Assembly (NCBI GenBank): GCA_035222895.1
Contig: JAVYIG010000060.1
Span: 124,001 to 188,000, forward strand
Direction of reading: 5' to 3'
DNA: 64,000 bases
From: Strongylocentrotus droebachiensis
Taxonomy: Eukaryota; Echinodermata; Echinoidea; Camarodonta; Strongylocentrotidae
Shown in pieces: positions 23,801 to 40,200 of the stretch (position 1 is its first letter; each line of letters opens with the position of its first letter). The notes under the pieces are model-generated. The model was not told the DNA's origin and did no database searches. It was given only the letters and a program-made list of their open reading frames with translations. The translations under genes and the position numbers were made by a program.

Positions 23801-26800
23801 ATCAATGGACTTGTTATGGGCATGTTTTTGCCCATATACGCTATGTAATACAAAAATCGCGCCTGCGGACGGTTATCTTGAACGGACGCTCATTCCGTTA
23901 TTAATAGTGATAAAGAGATAAACTTGGTATCAAATTGTTCGGAAAATTATGAGGAATATTCGGTCAAAAGCTTTTGCGGAGAAATTATTTTTCGTTCGGC
24001 CGTGACGAACGAAAACGTCCAAAAATGCGTGTTTTGCGCGATTTTTTATGAAATGCTTATAATGGCCTGAAACGTATGCAAAAAAAATTTAAGACGATTT
24101 TGAGCAATTTTAAATTTTACGCGCGCATTAACGCGCGCACCTACGCGTACGCGCATTTTTGCGCGCATTTACTGATCTGAAATTGACCCGATAAATATTG
24201 ACCTTGATCATGACAAATATGAATGAGAAATGGCTTTCTGTTATGAAGATATGATCATAAGTTGATTTTCACAAAATGGCGTCTGGATGACGTCACGATG
24301 ACTTTGAGTCTTTGAAAAGTCACGCAGTTCTAAGTTAGATTAAGATCTATCATCATTGAAAGTTTCATGACAATGGCTTTATTCAGTCTTGAGATATCCT
24401 GCGAACAAAATCGAGGAAGAATAATAGGAAGAAGAAGAATAATAATAAAGAAAAATCTTGACGAAATCAAAAGGTGATACGTTGACTTCGTTACGTATCA
24501 CCTAATGATTCCTTCAAAATTTGCAATTTCAACTTTCGATCGAAAATTTTAACATGATCCCAACATCTGATTAAAAAACAAAGTCACCCTTTTTTATAGC
24601 CCATGGTCTCAGCTATAACATACCCAAATTTGGGAGAAAACAAAGCACAAATGAGCGAGATAGTGCTGAAAGATGGATGCGATGTAGATTCATAGTGTGG
24701 ACAAAATTCACCCTCCATAGACATAACACGCAAATGACGAAAATTCTGACATGTGGCCTTTAATTGAATTTTTGACTATGATGACATCATTTAAATGAAA
24801 ATTGGTGTAAACTGATCTCGAAGACGATTGCCTCGGCTACAACATATTAAAATCTAGAAGAGAATCGATGAATATTAAGAGAAATACACTAAATTTTCCA
24901 TAAACATAATGACGTCATAATATGCATTTTTGTATTTTTGACTTCCAAGGCCATTATGATGACGTCAAGATGTACTTAATGGCCAAATGAGATATGAAAT
25001 CATACCTTCGACTCATACTCTATCTAAATATGGAAAAAAAATTGGCAGTCCTTATTCATATCAATGGACTTGTTATGGGCATGTTTTTGCCCATATACGC
25101 TATGTAATACAAAAATCGCGCCTGCGGACGGTTATCTTGAACGGACGCTCATTCCGTTATTAATAGTGATAAAGAGATAAACTTGGTATCAAATTGTTCG
25201 GAAAATTATGAGGAATATTCGGTCAAAAGCTTTTGCGGAGAAATTATTTTTCGTTCGGCCGTGACGAACGAAAACGTCCAAAAATGCGTGTTTTGCGCGA
25301 TTTTTTATGAAATGCTTATAATGGCCTGAAACGTATGCAAAAAAAATTTAAGACGATTTTGAGCAATTTTAAATTTTACGCGCGCATTAACGCGCGCACC
25401 TACGCGTACGCGCATTTTTGCGCGCATTTACTGATCTGAAATTGACCCGATAAATATTGACCTTGATCATGACAAATATGAATGAGAAATGGCTTTCTGT
25501 TATGAAGATATGATCATAAGTTGATTTTCACAAAATGGCGTCTGGATGACGTCACGATGACTTTGAGTCTTTGAAAAGTCACGCAGTTCTAAGTTAGATT
25601 AAGATCTATCATCATTGAAAGTTTCATGACAATGGCTTTATTCAGTCTTGAGATATCCTGCGAACAAAATCGAGGAAGAATAATAGGAAGAAGAAGAATA
25701 ATAATAAAGAAAAATCTTGACGAAATCAAAAGGTGATACGTTGACTTCGTTACGTATCACCTAATGATTCCTTCAAAATTTGCAATTTCAACTTTCGATC
25801 GAAAATTTTAACATGATCCCAACATCTGATTAAAAAACAAAGTCACCCTTTTTTATAGCCCATGGTCTCAGCTATAACATACCCAAATTTGGGAGAAAAC
25901 AAAGCACAAATGAGCGAGATAGTGCTGAAAGATGGATGCGATGTAGATTCATAGTGTGGACAAAATTCACCCTCCATAGACATAACACGCAAATGACGAA
26001 AATTCTGACATGTGGCCTTTAATTGAATTTTTGACTATGATGACATCATTTAAATGAAAATTGGTGTAAACTGATCTCGAAGACGATTGCCTCGGCTACA
26101 ACATATTAAAATCTAGAAGAGAATCGATGAATATTAAGAGAAATACACTAAATTTTCCATAAACATAATGACGTCATAATATGCATTTTTGTATTTTTGA
26201 CTTCCAAGGCCATTATGATGACGTCAAGATGTACTTAATGGCCAAATGAGATATGAAATCATACCTTCGACTCATACTCTATCTAAATATGGAAAAAAAA
26301 TTGGCAGTCCTTATTCATATCAATGGACTTGTTATGGGCATGTTTTTGCCCATATACGCTATGTAATACAAAAATCGCGCCTGCGGACGGTTATCTTGAA
26401 CGGACGCTCATTCCGTTATTAATAGTGATAAAGAGATAAACTTGGTATCAAATTGTTCGGAAAATTATGAGGAATATTCGGTCAAAAGCTTTTGCGGAGA
26501 AATTATTTTTCGTTCGGCCGTGACGAACGAAAACGTCCAAAAATGCGTGTTTTGCGCGATTTTTTATGAAATGCTTATAATGGCCTGAAACGTATGCAAA
26601 AAAAATTTAAGACGATTTTGAGCAATTTTAAATTTTACGCGCGCATTAACGCGCGCACCTACGCGTACGCGCATTTTTGCGCGCATTTACTGATCTGAAA
26701 TTGACCCGATAAATATTGACCTTGATCATGACAAATATGAATGAGAAATGGCTTTCTGTTATGAAGATATGATCATAAGTTGATTTTCACAAAATGGCGT

Positions 26801-26964
26801 CTGGATGACGTCACGATGACTTTGAGTCTTTGAAAAGTCACGCAGTTCTAAGTTAGATTAAGATCTATCATCATTGAAAGTTTCATGACAATGGCTTTAT
26901 TCAGTCTTGAGATATCCTGCGAACAAAATCGAGGAAGAATAATAGGAAGAAGAAGAATAATAAT

Positions 26965-28266
26965 AAAGAAAAATCTTGACGAAATCAAAAGGTGATACGT
27001 TGACTTCGTTACGTATCACCTAATGATTCCTTCAAAATTTGCAATTTCAACTTTCGATCGAAAATTTTAACATGATCCCAACATCTGATTAAAAAACAAA
27101 GTCACCCTTTTTTATAGCCCATGGTCTCAGCTATAACATACCCAAATTTGGGAGAAAACAAAGCACAAATGAGCGAGATAGTGCTGAAAGATGGATGCGA
27201 TGTAGATTCATAGTGTGGACAAAATTCACCCTCCATAGACATAACACGCAAATGACGAAAATTCTGACATGTGGCCTTTAATTGAATTTTTGACTATGAT
27301 GACATCATTTAAATGAAAATTGGTGTAAACTGATCTCGAAGACGATTGCCTCGGCTACAACATATTAAAATCTAGAAGAGAATCGATGAATATTAAGAGA
27401 AATACACTAAATTTTCCATAAACATAATGACGTCATAATATGCATTTTTGTATTTTTGACTTCCAAGGCCATTATGATGACGTCAAGATGTACTTAATGG
27501 CCAAATGAGATATGAAATCATACCTTCGACTCATACTCTATCTAAATATGGAAAAAAAATTGGCAGTCCTTATTCATATCAATGGACTTGTTATGGGCAT
27601 GTTTTTGCCCATATACGCTATGTAATACAAAAATCGCGCCTGCGGACGGTTATCTTGAACGGACGCTCATTCCGTTATTAATAGTGATAAAGAGATAAAC
27701 TTGGTATCAAATTGTTCGTAAAATTATGAGGAATATTCGGTCAAAAGCTTTTGCGGAGAAATTATTTTTCGTTCGGCCGTGACGAACGAAAACGCGCAAA
27801 AATGCGTGTTTTGCGCGATTTTTTATGAATGCTTATAATGGCCTAAAACGTATGCAAAAAAAATTTAAGACGATTTTGAGCAATTTTAAATTTTACGCGC
27901 GCATTAACGCGCGCACCTACGCGTACGCGCATTTTGGCGCGCATTTATTGATCGGAAATTGACCCGACAAATATTGACCTTGATCATGACAAATATGAAT
28001 GAGAAATGACTTTCTGTTATGAAGATATGATCATAAGTTGATTTTCACAAAATGGCGCCTGGATGACGTCACGATAATTTTGAGTCTTTGAAAAGTCACA
28101 CAGTTCTAAGTTAGACTAAGATCTATTATCATTGAAAGTTTCATGACAATGGCTTTATTCAGTCTTGAGATATCCTGCGAACAAAATCATGGCAGAATAA
28201 TAATAATAATAAAAATCTTGACGAAATCAATAGGTGATACGTTGACTTCGTTACGTATCACCTAAT
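26965..28266. repeat. Recombinant A/D monomer (1302 bp)
   Basis: The left part is a canonical A monomer, still canonical at CGCGCCTGCGG near 27640. From TTCGTAAAATT (about 27717) it matches the right end of element D, including CGCGCAAAAATG, ATTTTGGCGCG, the CATGGCAG tail and the D terminal hairpin ending at 28265. The next monomer then starts as after D. The 43 extra bases are the doubled hairpin. The switch falls between about 27640 and 27717. Confidence 0.9.
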
Positions 28267-31200
28267 AAAGAAAAATCTTGACGAAATCAAAAGGTGATAC
28301 GTTGACTTCGTTACGTATCACCTAATGATTCCTTCAAAATTTGCAATTTCAACTTTCGATCGAAAATTTTAACATGATCCCAACATCTGATTAAAAAACA
28401 AAGTCACCCTTTTTTATAGCCCATGGTCTCAGCTATAACATACCCAAATTTGGGAGAAAACAAAGCACAAATGAGCGAGATAGTGCTGAAAGATGGATGC
28501 GATGTAGATTCATAGTGTGGACAAAATTCACCCTCCATAGACATAACACGCAAATGACGAAAATTCTGACATGTGGCCTTTAATTGAATTTTTGACTATG
28601 ATGACATCATTTAAATGAAAATTGGTGTAAACTGATCTCGAAGACGATTGCCTCGGCTACAACATATTAAAATCTAGAAGAGAATCGATGAATATTAAGA
28701 GAAATACACTAAATTTTCCATAAACATAATGACGTCATAATATGCATTTTTGTATTTTTGACTTCCAAGGCCATTATGATGACGTCAAGATGTACTTAAT
28801 GGCCAAATGAGATATGAAATCATACCTTCGACTCATACTCTATCTAAATATGGAAAAAAAATTGGCAGTCCTTATTCATATCAATGGACTTGTTATGGGC
28901 ATGTTTTTGCCCATATACGCTATGTAATACAAAAATCGCGCCTGCGGACGGTTATCTTGAACGGACGCTCATTCCGTTATTAATAGTGATAAAGAGATAA
29001 ACTTGGTATCAAATTGTTCGGAAAATTATGAGGAATATTCGGTCAAAAGCTTTTGCGGAGAAATTATTTTTCGTTCGGCCGTGACGAACGAAAACGTCCA
29101 AAAATGCGTGTTTTGCGCGATTTTTTATGAAATGCTTATAATGGCCTGAAACGTATGCAAAAAAAATTTAAGACGATTTTGAGCAATTTTAAATTTTACG
29201 CGCGCATTAACGCGCGCACCTACGCGTACGCGCATTTTTGCGCGCATTTACTGATCTGAAATTGACCCGATAAATATTGACCTTGATCATGACAAATATG
29301 AATGAGAAATGGCTTTCTGTTATGAAGATATGATCATAAGTTGATTTTCACAAAATGGCGTCTGGATGACGTCACGATGACTTTGAGTCTTTGAAAAGTC
29401 ACGCAGTTCTAAGTTAGATTAAGATCTATCATCATTGAAAGTTTCATGACAATGGCTTTATTCAGTCTTGAGATATCCTGCGAACAAAATCGAGGAAGAA
29501 TAATAGGAAGAAGAAGAATAATAATAAAGAAAAATCTTGACGAAATCAAAAGGTGATACGTTGACTTCGTTACGTATCACCTAATGATTCCTTCAAAATT
29601 TGCAATTTCAACTTTCGATCGAAAATTTTAACATGATCCCAACATCTGATTAAAAAACAAAGTCACCCTTTTTTATAGCCCATGGTCTCAGCTATAACAT
29701 ACCCAAATTTGGGAGAAAACAAAGCACAAATGAGCGAGATAGTGCTGAAAGATGGATGCGATGTAGATTCAAAGTGTGGACAAAATTCACCCTCCATAGA
29801 CATAACACGCAAATGACGAAAATTCTGACATGTGGCCTTTAATTGAATTTTTGACTATGATGACATCATTTAAATGAAAATTGGTGTAAACTGATCTCGA
29901 AGACGATTGCCTCGGCTACAACATATTAAAATCTAGAAGAGAATCGATGAATATTAAGAGAAATACACTAAATTTTCCATAAACATAATGACGTCATAAT
30001 ATGCATTTTTGTATTTTTGACTTCCAAGGCCATTATGATGACGTCAAGATGTACTTAATGGCCAAATGAGATATGAAATCATACCTTCGACTCATACTCT
30101 ATCTAAATATGGAAAAAAAATTGGCAGTCCTTATTCATATCAATGGACTTGTTATGGGCATGTTTTTGCCCATATACGCTATGTAATACAAAAATCGCGC
30201 CTGCGGACGGTTATCTTGAACGGACGCTCATTCCGTTATTAATAGTGATAAAGAGATAAACTTGGTATCAAATTGTTCGGAAAATTATGAGGAATATTCG
30301 GTCAAAAGCTTTTGCGGAGAAATTATTTTTCGTTCGGCCGTGACGAACGAAAACGTCCAAAAATGCGTGTTTTGCGCGATTTTTTATGAAATGCTTATAA
30401 TGGCCTGAAACGTATGCAAAAAAAATTTAAGACGATTTTGAGCAATTTTAAATTTTACGCGCGCATTAACGCGCGCACCTACGCGTACGCGCATTTTTGC
30501 GCGCATTTACTGATCTGAAATTGACCCGATAAATATTGACCTTGATCATGACAAATATGAATGAGAAATGGCTTTCTGTTATGAAGATATGATCATAAGT
30601 TGATTTTCACAAAATGGCGTCTGGATGACGTCACGATGACTTTGAGTCTTTGAAAAGTCACGCAGTTCTAAGTTAGATTAAGATCTATCATCATTGAAAG
30701 TTTCATGACAATGGCTTTATTCAGTCTTGAGATATCCTGCGAACAAAATCGAGGAAGAATAATAGGAAGAAGAAGAATAATAATAAAGAAAAATCTTGAC
30801 GAAATCAAAAGGTGATACGTTGACTTCGTTACGTATCACCTAATGATTCCTTCAAAATTTGCAATTTCAACTTTCGATCGAAAATTTTAACATGATCCCA
30901 ACATCTGATTAAAAAACAAAGTCACCCTTTTTTATAGCCCATGGTCTCAGCTATAACATACCCAAATTTGGGAGAAAACAAAGCACAAATGAGCGAGATA
31001 GTGCTGAAAGATGGATGCGATGTAGATTCATAGTGTGGACAAAATTCACCCTCCATAGACATAACACGCAAATGACGAAAATTCTGACATGTGGCCTTTA
31101 ATTGAATTTTTGACTATGATGACATCATTTAAATGAAAATTGGTGTAAACTGATCTCGAAGACGATTGCCTCGGCTACAACATATTAAAATCTAGAAGAG

Positions 31201-34200
31201 AATCGATGAATATTAAGAGAAATACACTAAATTTTCCATAAACATAATGACGTCATAATATGCATTTTTGTATTTTTGACTTCCAAGGCCATTATGATGA
31301 CGTCAAGATGTACTTAATGGCCAAATGAGATATGAAATCATACCTTCGACTCATACTCTATCTAAATATGGAAAAAAAATTGGCAGTCCTTATTCATATC
31401 AATGGACTTGTTATGGGCATGTTTTTGCCCATATACGCTATGTAATACAAAAATCGCGCCTGCGGACGGTTATCTTGAACGGACGCTCATTCCGTTATTA
31501 ATAGTGATAAAGAGATAAACTTGGTATCAAATTGTTCGGAAAATTATGAGGAATATTCGGTCAAAAGCTTTTGCGGAGAAATTATTTTTCGTTCGGCCGT
31601 GACGAACGAAAACGTCCAAAAATGCGTGTTTTGCGCGATTTTTTATGAAATGCTTATAATGGCCTGAAACGTATGCAAAAAAAATTTAAGACGATTTTGA
31701 GCAATTTTAAATTTTACGCGCGCATTAACGCGCGCACCTACGCGTACGCGCATTTTTGCGCGCATTTACTGATCTGAAATTGACCCGATAAATATTGACC
31801 TTGATCATGACAAATATGAATGAGAAATGGCTTTCTGTTATGAAGATATGATCATAAGTTGATTTTCACAAAATGGCGTCTGGATGACGTCACGATGACT
31901 TTGAGTCTTTGAAAAGTCACGCAGTTCTAAGTTAGATTAAGATCTATCATCATTGAAAGTTTCATGACAATGGCTTTATTCAGTCTTGAGATATCCTGCG
32001 AACAAAATCGAGGAAGAATAATAGGAAGAAGAAGAATAATAATAAAGAAAAATCTTGACGAAATCAAAAGGTGATACGTTGACTTCGTTACGTATCACCT
32101 AATGATTCCTTCAAAATTTGCAATTTCAACTTTCGATCGAAAATTTTAACATGATCCCAACATCTGATTAAAAAACAAAGTCACCCTTTTTTATAGCCCA
32201 TGGTCTCAGCTATAACATACCCAAATTTGGGAGAAAACAAAGCACAAATGAGCGAGATAGTGCTGAAAGATGGATGCGATGTAGATTCATAGTGTGGACA
32301 AAATTCACCCTCCATAGACATAACACGCAAATGACGAAAATTCTGACATGTGGCCTTTAATTGAATTTTTGACTATGATGACATCATTTAAATGAAAATT
32401 GGTGTAAACTGATCTCGAAGACGATTGCCTCGGCTACAACATATTAAAATCTAGAAGAGAATCGATGAATATTAAGAGAAATACACTAAATTTTCCATAA
32501 ACATAATGACGTCATAATATGCATTTTTGTATTTTTGACTTCCAAGGCCATTATGATGACGTCAAGATGTACTTAATGGCCAAATGAGATATGAAATCAT
32601 ACCTTCGACTCATACTCTATCTAAATATGGAAAAAAAATTGGCAGTCCTTATTCATATCAATGGACTTGTTATGGGCATGTTTTTGCCCATATACGCTAT
32701 GTAATACAAAAATCGCGCCTGCGGACGGTTATCTTGAACGGACGCTCATTCCGTTATTAATAGTGATAAAGAGATAAACTTGGTATCAAATTGTTCGGAA
32801 AATTATGAGGAATATTCGGTCAAAAGCTTTTGCGGAGAAATTATTTTTCGTTCGGCCGTGACGAACGAAAACGTCCAAAAATGCGTGTTTTGCGCGATTT
32901 TTTATGAAATGCTTATAATGGCCTGAAACGTATGCAAAAAAAATTTAAGACGATTTTGAGCAATTTTAAATTTTACGCGCGCATTAACGCGCGCACCTAC
33001 GCGTACGCGCATTTTTGCGCGCATTTACTGATCTGAAATTGACCCGATAAATATTGACCTTGATCATGACAAATATGAATGAGAAATGGCTTTCTGTTAT
33101 GAAGATATGATCATAAGTTGATTTTCACAAAATGGCGTCTGGATGACGTCACGATGACTTTGAGTCTTTGAAAAGTCACGCAGTTCTAAGTTAGATTAAG
33201 ATCTATCATCATTGAAAGTTTCATGACAATGGCTTTATTCAGTCTTGAGATATCCTGCGAACAAAATCGAGGAAGAATAATAGGAAGAAGAAGAATAATA
33301 ATAAAGAAAAATCTTGACGAAATCAAAAGGTGATACGTTGACTTCGTTACGTATCACCTAATGATTCCTTCAAAATTTGCAATTTCAACTTTCGATCGAA
33401 AATTTTAACATGATCCCAACATCTGATTAAAAAACAAAGTCACCCTTTTTTATAGCCCATGGTCTCAGCTATAACATACCCAAATTTGGGAGAAAACAAA
33501 GCACAAATGAGCGAGATAGTGCTGAAAGATGGATGCGATGTAGATTCATAGTGTGGACAAAATTCACCCTCCATAGACATAACACGCAAATGACGAAAAT
33601 TCTGACATGTGGCCTTTAATTGAATTTTTGACTATGATGACATCATTTAAATGAAAATTGGTGTAAACTGATCTCGAAGACGATTGCCTCGGCTACAACA
33701 TATTAAAATCTAGAAGAGAATCGATGAATATTAAGAGAAATACACTAAATTTTCCATAAACATAATGACGTCATAATATGCATTTTTGTATTTTTGACTT
33801 CCAAGGCCATTATGATGACGTCAAGATGTACTTAATGGCCAAATGAGATATGAAATCATACCTTCGACTCATACTCTATCTAAATATGGAAAAAAAATTG
33901 GCAGTCCTTATTCATATCAATGGACTTGTTATGGGCATGTTTTTGCCCATATACGCTATGTAATACAAAAATCGCGCCTGCGGACGGTTATCTTGAACGG
34001 ACGCTCATTCCGTTATTAATAGTGATAAAGAGATAAACTTGGTATCAAATTGTTCGGAAAATTATGAGGAATATTCGGTCAAAAGCTTTTGCGGAGAAAT
34101 TATTTTTCGTTCGGCCGTGACGAACGAAAACGTCCAAAAATGCGTGTTTTGCGCGATTTTTTATGAAATGCTTATAATGGCCTGAAACGTATGCAAAAAA

Positions 34201-37200
34201 AATTTAAGACGATTTTGAGCAATTTTAAATTTTACGCGCGCATTAACGCGCGCACCTACGCGTACGCGCATTTTTGCGCGCATTTACTGATCTGAAATTG
34301 ACCCGATAAATATTGACCTTGATCATGACAAATATGAATGAGAAATGGCTTTCTGTTATGAAGATATGATCATAAGTTGATTTTCACAAAATGGCGTCTG
34401 GATGACGTCACGATGACTTTGAGTCTTTGAAAAGTCACGCAGTTCTAAGTTAGATTAAGATCTATCATCATTGAAAGTTTCATGACAATGGCTTTATTCA
34501 GTCTTGAGATATCCTGCGAACAAAATCGAGGAAGAATAATAGGAAGAAGAAGAATAATAATAAAGAAAAATCTTGACGAAATCAAAAGGTGATACGTTGA
34601 CTTCGTTACGTATCACCTAATGATTCCTTCAAAATTTGCAATTTCAACTTTCGATCGAAAATTTTAACATGATCCCAACATCTGATTAAAAAACAAAGTC
34701 ACCCTTTTTTATAGCCCATGGTCTCAGCTATAACATACCCAAATTTGGGAGAAAACAAAGCACAAATGAGCGAGATAGTGCTGAAAGATGGATGCGATGT
34801 AGATTCATAGTGTGGACAAAATTCACCCTCCATAGACATAACACGCAAATGACGAAAATTCTGACATGTGGCCTTTAATTGAATTTTTGACTATGATGAC
34901 ATCATTTAAATGAAAATTGGTGTAAACTGATCTCGAAGACGATTGCCTCGGCTACAACATATTAAAATCTAGAAGAGAATCGATGAATATTAAGAGAAAT
35001 ACACTAAATTTTCCATAAACATAATGACGTCATAATATGCATTTTTGTATTTTTGACTTCCAAGGCCATTATGATGACGTCAAGATGTACTTAATGGCCA
35101 AATGAGATATGAAATCATACCTTCGACTCATACTCTATCTAAATATGGAAAAAAAATTGGCAGTCCTTATTCATATCAATGGACTTGTTATGGGCATGTT
35201 TTTGCCCATATACGCTATGTAATACAAAAATCGCGCCTGCGGACGGTTATCTTGAACGGACGCTCATTCCGTTATTAATAGTGATAAAGAGATAAACTTG
35301 GTATCAAATTGTTCGGAAAATTATGAGGAATATTCGGTCAAAAGCTTTTGCGGAGAAATTATTTTTCGTTCGGCCGTGACGAACGAAAACGTCCAAAAAT
35401 GCGTGTTTTGCGCGATTTTTTATGAAATGCTTATAATGGCCTGAAACGTATGCAAAAAAAATTTAAGACGATTTTGAGCAATTTTAAATTTTACGCGCGC
35501 ATTAACGCGCGCACCTACGCGTACGCGCATTTTTGCGCGCATTTACTGATCTGAAATTGACCCGATAAATATTGACCTTGATCATGACAAATATGAATGA
35601 GAAATGGCTTTCTGTTATGAAGATATGATCATAAGTTGATTTTCACAAAATGGCGTCTGGATGACGTCACGATGACTTTGAGTCTTTGAAAAGTCACGCA
35701 GTTCTAAGTTAGATTAAGATCTATCATCATTGAAAGTTTCATGACAATGGCTTTATTCAGTCTTGAGATATCCTGCGAACAAAATCGAGGAAGAATAATA
35801 GGAAGAAGAAGAATAATAATAAAGAAAAATCTTGACGAAATCAAAAGGTGATACGTTGACTTCGTTACGTATCACCTAATGATTCCTTCAAAATTTGCAA
35901 TTTCAACTTTCGATCGAAAATTTTAACATGATCCCAACATCTGATTAAAAAACAAAGTCACCCTTTTTTATAGCCCATGGTCTCAGCTATAACATACCCA
36001 AATTTGGGAGAAAACAAAGCACAAATGAGCGAGATAGTGCTGAAAGATGGATGCGATGTAGATTCATAGTGTGGACAAAATTCACCCTCCATAGACATAA
36101 CACGCAAATGACGAAAATTCTGACATGTGGCCTTTAATTGAATTTTTGACTATGATGACATCATTTAAATGAAAATTGGTGTAAACTGATCTCGAAGACG
36201 ATTGCCTCGGCTACAACATATTAAAATCTAGAAGAGAATCGATGAATATTAAGAGAAATACACTAAATTTTCCATAAACATAATGACGTCATAATATGCA
36301 TTTTTGTATTTTTGACTTCCAAGGCCATTATGATGACGTCAAGATGTACTTAATGGCCAAATGAGATATGAAATCATACCTTCGACTCATACTCTATCTA
36401 AATATGGAAAAAAAATTGGCAGTCCTTATTCATATCAATGGACTTGTTATGGGCATGTTTTTGCCCATATACGCTATGTAATACAAAAATCGCGCCTGCG
36501 GACGGTTATCTTGAACGGACGCTCATTCCGTTATTAATAGTGATAAAGAGATAAACTTGGTATCAAATTGTTCGGAAAATTATGAGGAATATTCGGTCAA
36601 AAGCTTTTGCGGAGAAATTATTTTTCGTTCGGCCGTGACGAACGAAAACGTCCAAAAATGCGTGTTTTGCGCGATTTTTTATGAAATGCTTATAATGGCC
36701 TGAAACGTATGCAAAAAAAATTTAAGACGATTTTGAGCAATTTTAAATTTTACGCGCGCATTAACGCGCGCACCTACGCGTACGCGCATTTTTGCGCGCA
36801 TTTACTGATCTGAAATTGACCCGATAAATATTGACCTTGATCATGACAAATATGAATGAGAAATGGCTTTCTGTTATGAAGATATGATCATAAGTTGATT
36901 TTCACAAAATGGCGTCTGGATGACGTCACGATGACTTTGAGTCTTTGAAAAGTCACGCAGTTCTAAGTTAGATTAAGATCTATCATCATTGAAAGTTTCA
37001 TGACAATGGCTTTATTCAGTCTTGAGATATCCTGCGAACAAAATCGAGGAAGAATAATAGGAAGAAGAAGAATAATAATAAAGAAAAATCTTGACGAAAT
37101 CAAAAGGTGATACGTTGACTTCGTTACGTATCACCTAATGATTCCTTCAAAATTTGCAATTTCAACTTTCGATCGAAAATTTTAACATGATCCCAACATC

Positions 37201-40200
37201 TGATTAAAAAACAAAGTCACCCTTTTTTATAGCCCATGGTCTCAGCTATAACATACCCAAATTTGGGAGAAAACAAAGCACAAATGAGCGAGATAGTGCT
37301 GAAAGATGGATGCGATGTAGATTCATAGTGTGGACAAAATTCACCCTCCATAGACATAACACGCAAATGACGAAAATTCTGACATGTGGCCTTTAATTGA
37401 ATTTTTGACTATGATGACATCATTTAAATGAAAATTGGTGTAAACTGATCTCGAAGACGATTGCCTCGGCTACAACATATTAAAATCTAGAAGAGAATCG
37501 ATGAATATTAAGAGAAATACACTAAATTTTCCATAAACATAATGACGTCATAATATGCATTTTTGTATTTTTGACTTCCAAGGCCATTATGATGACGTCA
37601 AGATGTACTTAATGGCCAAATGAGATATGAAATCATACCTTCGACTCATACTCTATCTAAATATGGAAAAAAAATTGGCAGTCCTTATTCATATCAATGG
37701 ACTTGTTATGGGCATGTTTTTGCCCATATACGCTATGTAATACAAAAATCGCGCCTGCGGACGGTTATCTTGAACGGACGCTCATTCCGTTATTAATAGT
37801 GATAAAGAGATAAACTTGGTATCAAATTGTTCGGAAAATTATGAGGAATATTCGGTCAAAAGCTTTTGCGGAGAAATTATTTTTCGTTCGGCCGTGACGA
37901 ACGAAAACGTCCAAAAATGCGTGTTTTGCGCGATTTTTTATGAAATGCTTATAATGGCCTGAAACGTATGCAAAAAAAATTTAAGACGATTTTGAGCAAT
38001 TTTAAATTTTACGCGCGCATTAACGCGCGCACCTACGCGTACGCGCATTTTTGCGCGCATTTACTGATCTGAAATTGACCCGATAAATATTGACCTTGAT
38101 CATGACAAATATGAATGAGAAATGGCTTTCTGTTATGAAGATATGATCATAAGTTGATTTTCACAAAATGGCGTCTGGATGACGTCACGATGACTTTGAG
38201 TCTTTGAAAAGTCACGCAGTTCTAAGTTAGATTAAGATCTATCATCATTGAAAGTTTCATGACAATGGCTTTATTCAGTCTTGAGATATCCTGCGAACAA
38301 AATCGAGGAAGAATAATAGGAAGAAGAAGAATAATAATAAAGAAAAATCTTGACGAAATCAAAAGGTGATACGTTGACTTCGTTACGTATCACCTAATGA
38401 TTCCTTCAAAATTTGCAATTTCAACTTTCGATCGAAAATTTTAACATGATCCCAACATCTGATTAAAAAACAAAGTCACCCTTTTTTATAGCCCATGGTC
38501 TCAGCTATAACATACCCAAATTTGGGAGAAAACAAAGCACAAATGAGCGAGATAGTGCTGAAAGATGGATGCGATGTAGATTCATAGTGTGGACAAAATT
38601 CACCCTCCATAGACATAACACGCAAATGACGAAAATTCTGACATGTGGCCTTTAATTGAATTTTTGACTATGATGACATCATTTAAATGAAAATTGGTGT
38701 AAACTGATCTCGAAGACGATTGCCTCGGCTACAACATATTAAAATCTAGAAGAGAATCGATGAATATTAAGAGAAATACACTAAATTTTCCATAAACATA
38801 ATGACGTCATAATATGCATTTTTGTATTTTTGACTTCCAAGGCCATTATGATGACGTCAAGATGTACTTAATGGCCAAATGAGATATGAAATCATACCTT
38901 CGACTCATACTCTATCTAAATATGGAAAAAAAATTGGCAGTCCTTATTCATATCAATGGACTTGTTATGGGCATGTTTTTGCCCATATACGCTATGTAAT
39001 ACAAAAATCGCGCCTGCGGACGGTTATCTTGAACGGACGCTCATTCCGTTATTAATAGTGATAAAGAGATAAACTTGGTATCAAATTGTTCGGAAAATTA
39101 TGAGGAATATTCGGTCAAAAGCTTTTGCGGAGAAATTATTTTTCGTTCGGCCGTGACGAACGAAAACGTCCAAAAATGCGTGTTTTGCGCGATTTTTTAT
39201 GAAATGCTTATAATGGCCTGAAACGTATGCAAAAAAAATTTAAGACGATTTTGAGCAATTTTAAATTTTACGCGCGCATTAACGCGCGCACCTACGCGTA
39301 CGCGCATTTTTGCGCGCATTTACTGATCTGAAATTGACCCGATAAATATTGACCTTGATCATGACAAATATGAATGAGAAATGGCTTTCTGTTATGAAGA
39401 TATGATCATAAGTTGATTTTCACAAAATGGCGTCTGGATGACGTCACGATGACTTTGAGTCTTTGAAAAGTCACGCAGTTCTAAGTTAGATTAAGATCTA
39501 TCATCATTGAAAGTTTCATGACAATGGCTTTATTCAGTCTTGAGATATCCTGCGAACAAAATCGAGGAAGAATAATAGGAAGAAGAAGAATAATAATAAA
39601 GAAAAATCTTGACGAAATCAAAAGGTGATACGTTGACTTCGTTACGTATCACCTAATGATTCCTTCAAAATTTGCAATTTCAACTTTCGATCGAAAATTT
39701 TAACATGATCCCAACATCTGATTAAAAAACAAAGTCACCCTTTTTTATAGCCCATGGTCTCAGCTATAACATACCCAAATTTGGGAGAAAACAAAGCACA
39801 AATGAGCGAGATAGTGCTGAAAGATGGATGCGATGTAGATTCATAGTGTGGACAAAATTCACCCTCCATAGACATAACACGCAAATGACGAAAATTCTGA
39901 CATGTGGCCTTTAATTGAATTTTTGACTATGATGACATCATTTAAATGAAAATTGGTGTAAACTGATCTCGAAGACGATTGCCTCGGCTACAACATATTA
40001 AAATCTAGAAGAGAATCGATGAATATTAAGAGAAATACACTAAATTTTCCATAAACATAATGACGTCATAATATGCATTTTTGTATTTTTGACTTCCAAG
40101 GCCATTATGATGACGTCAAGATGTACTTAATGGCCAAATGAGATATGAAATCATACCTTCGACTCATACTCTATCTAAATATGGAAAAAAAATTGGCAGT

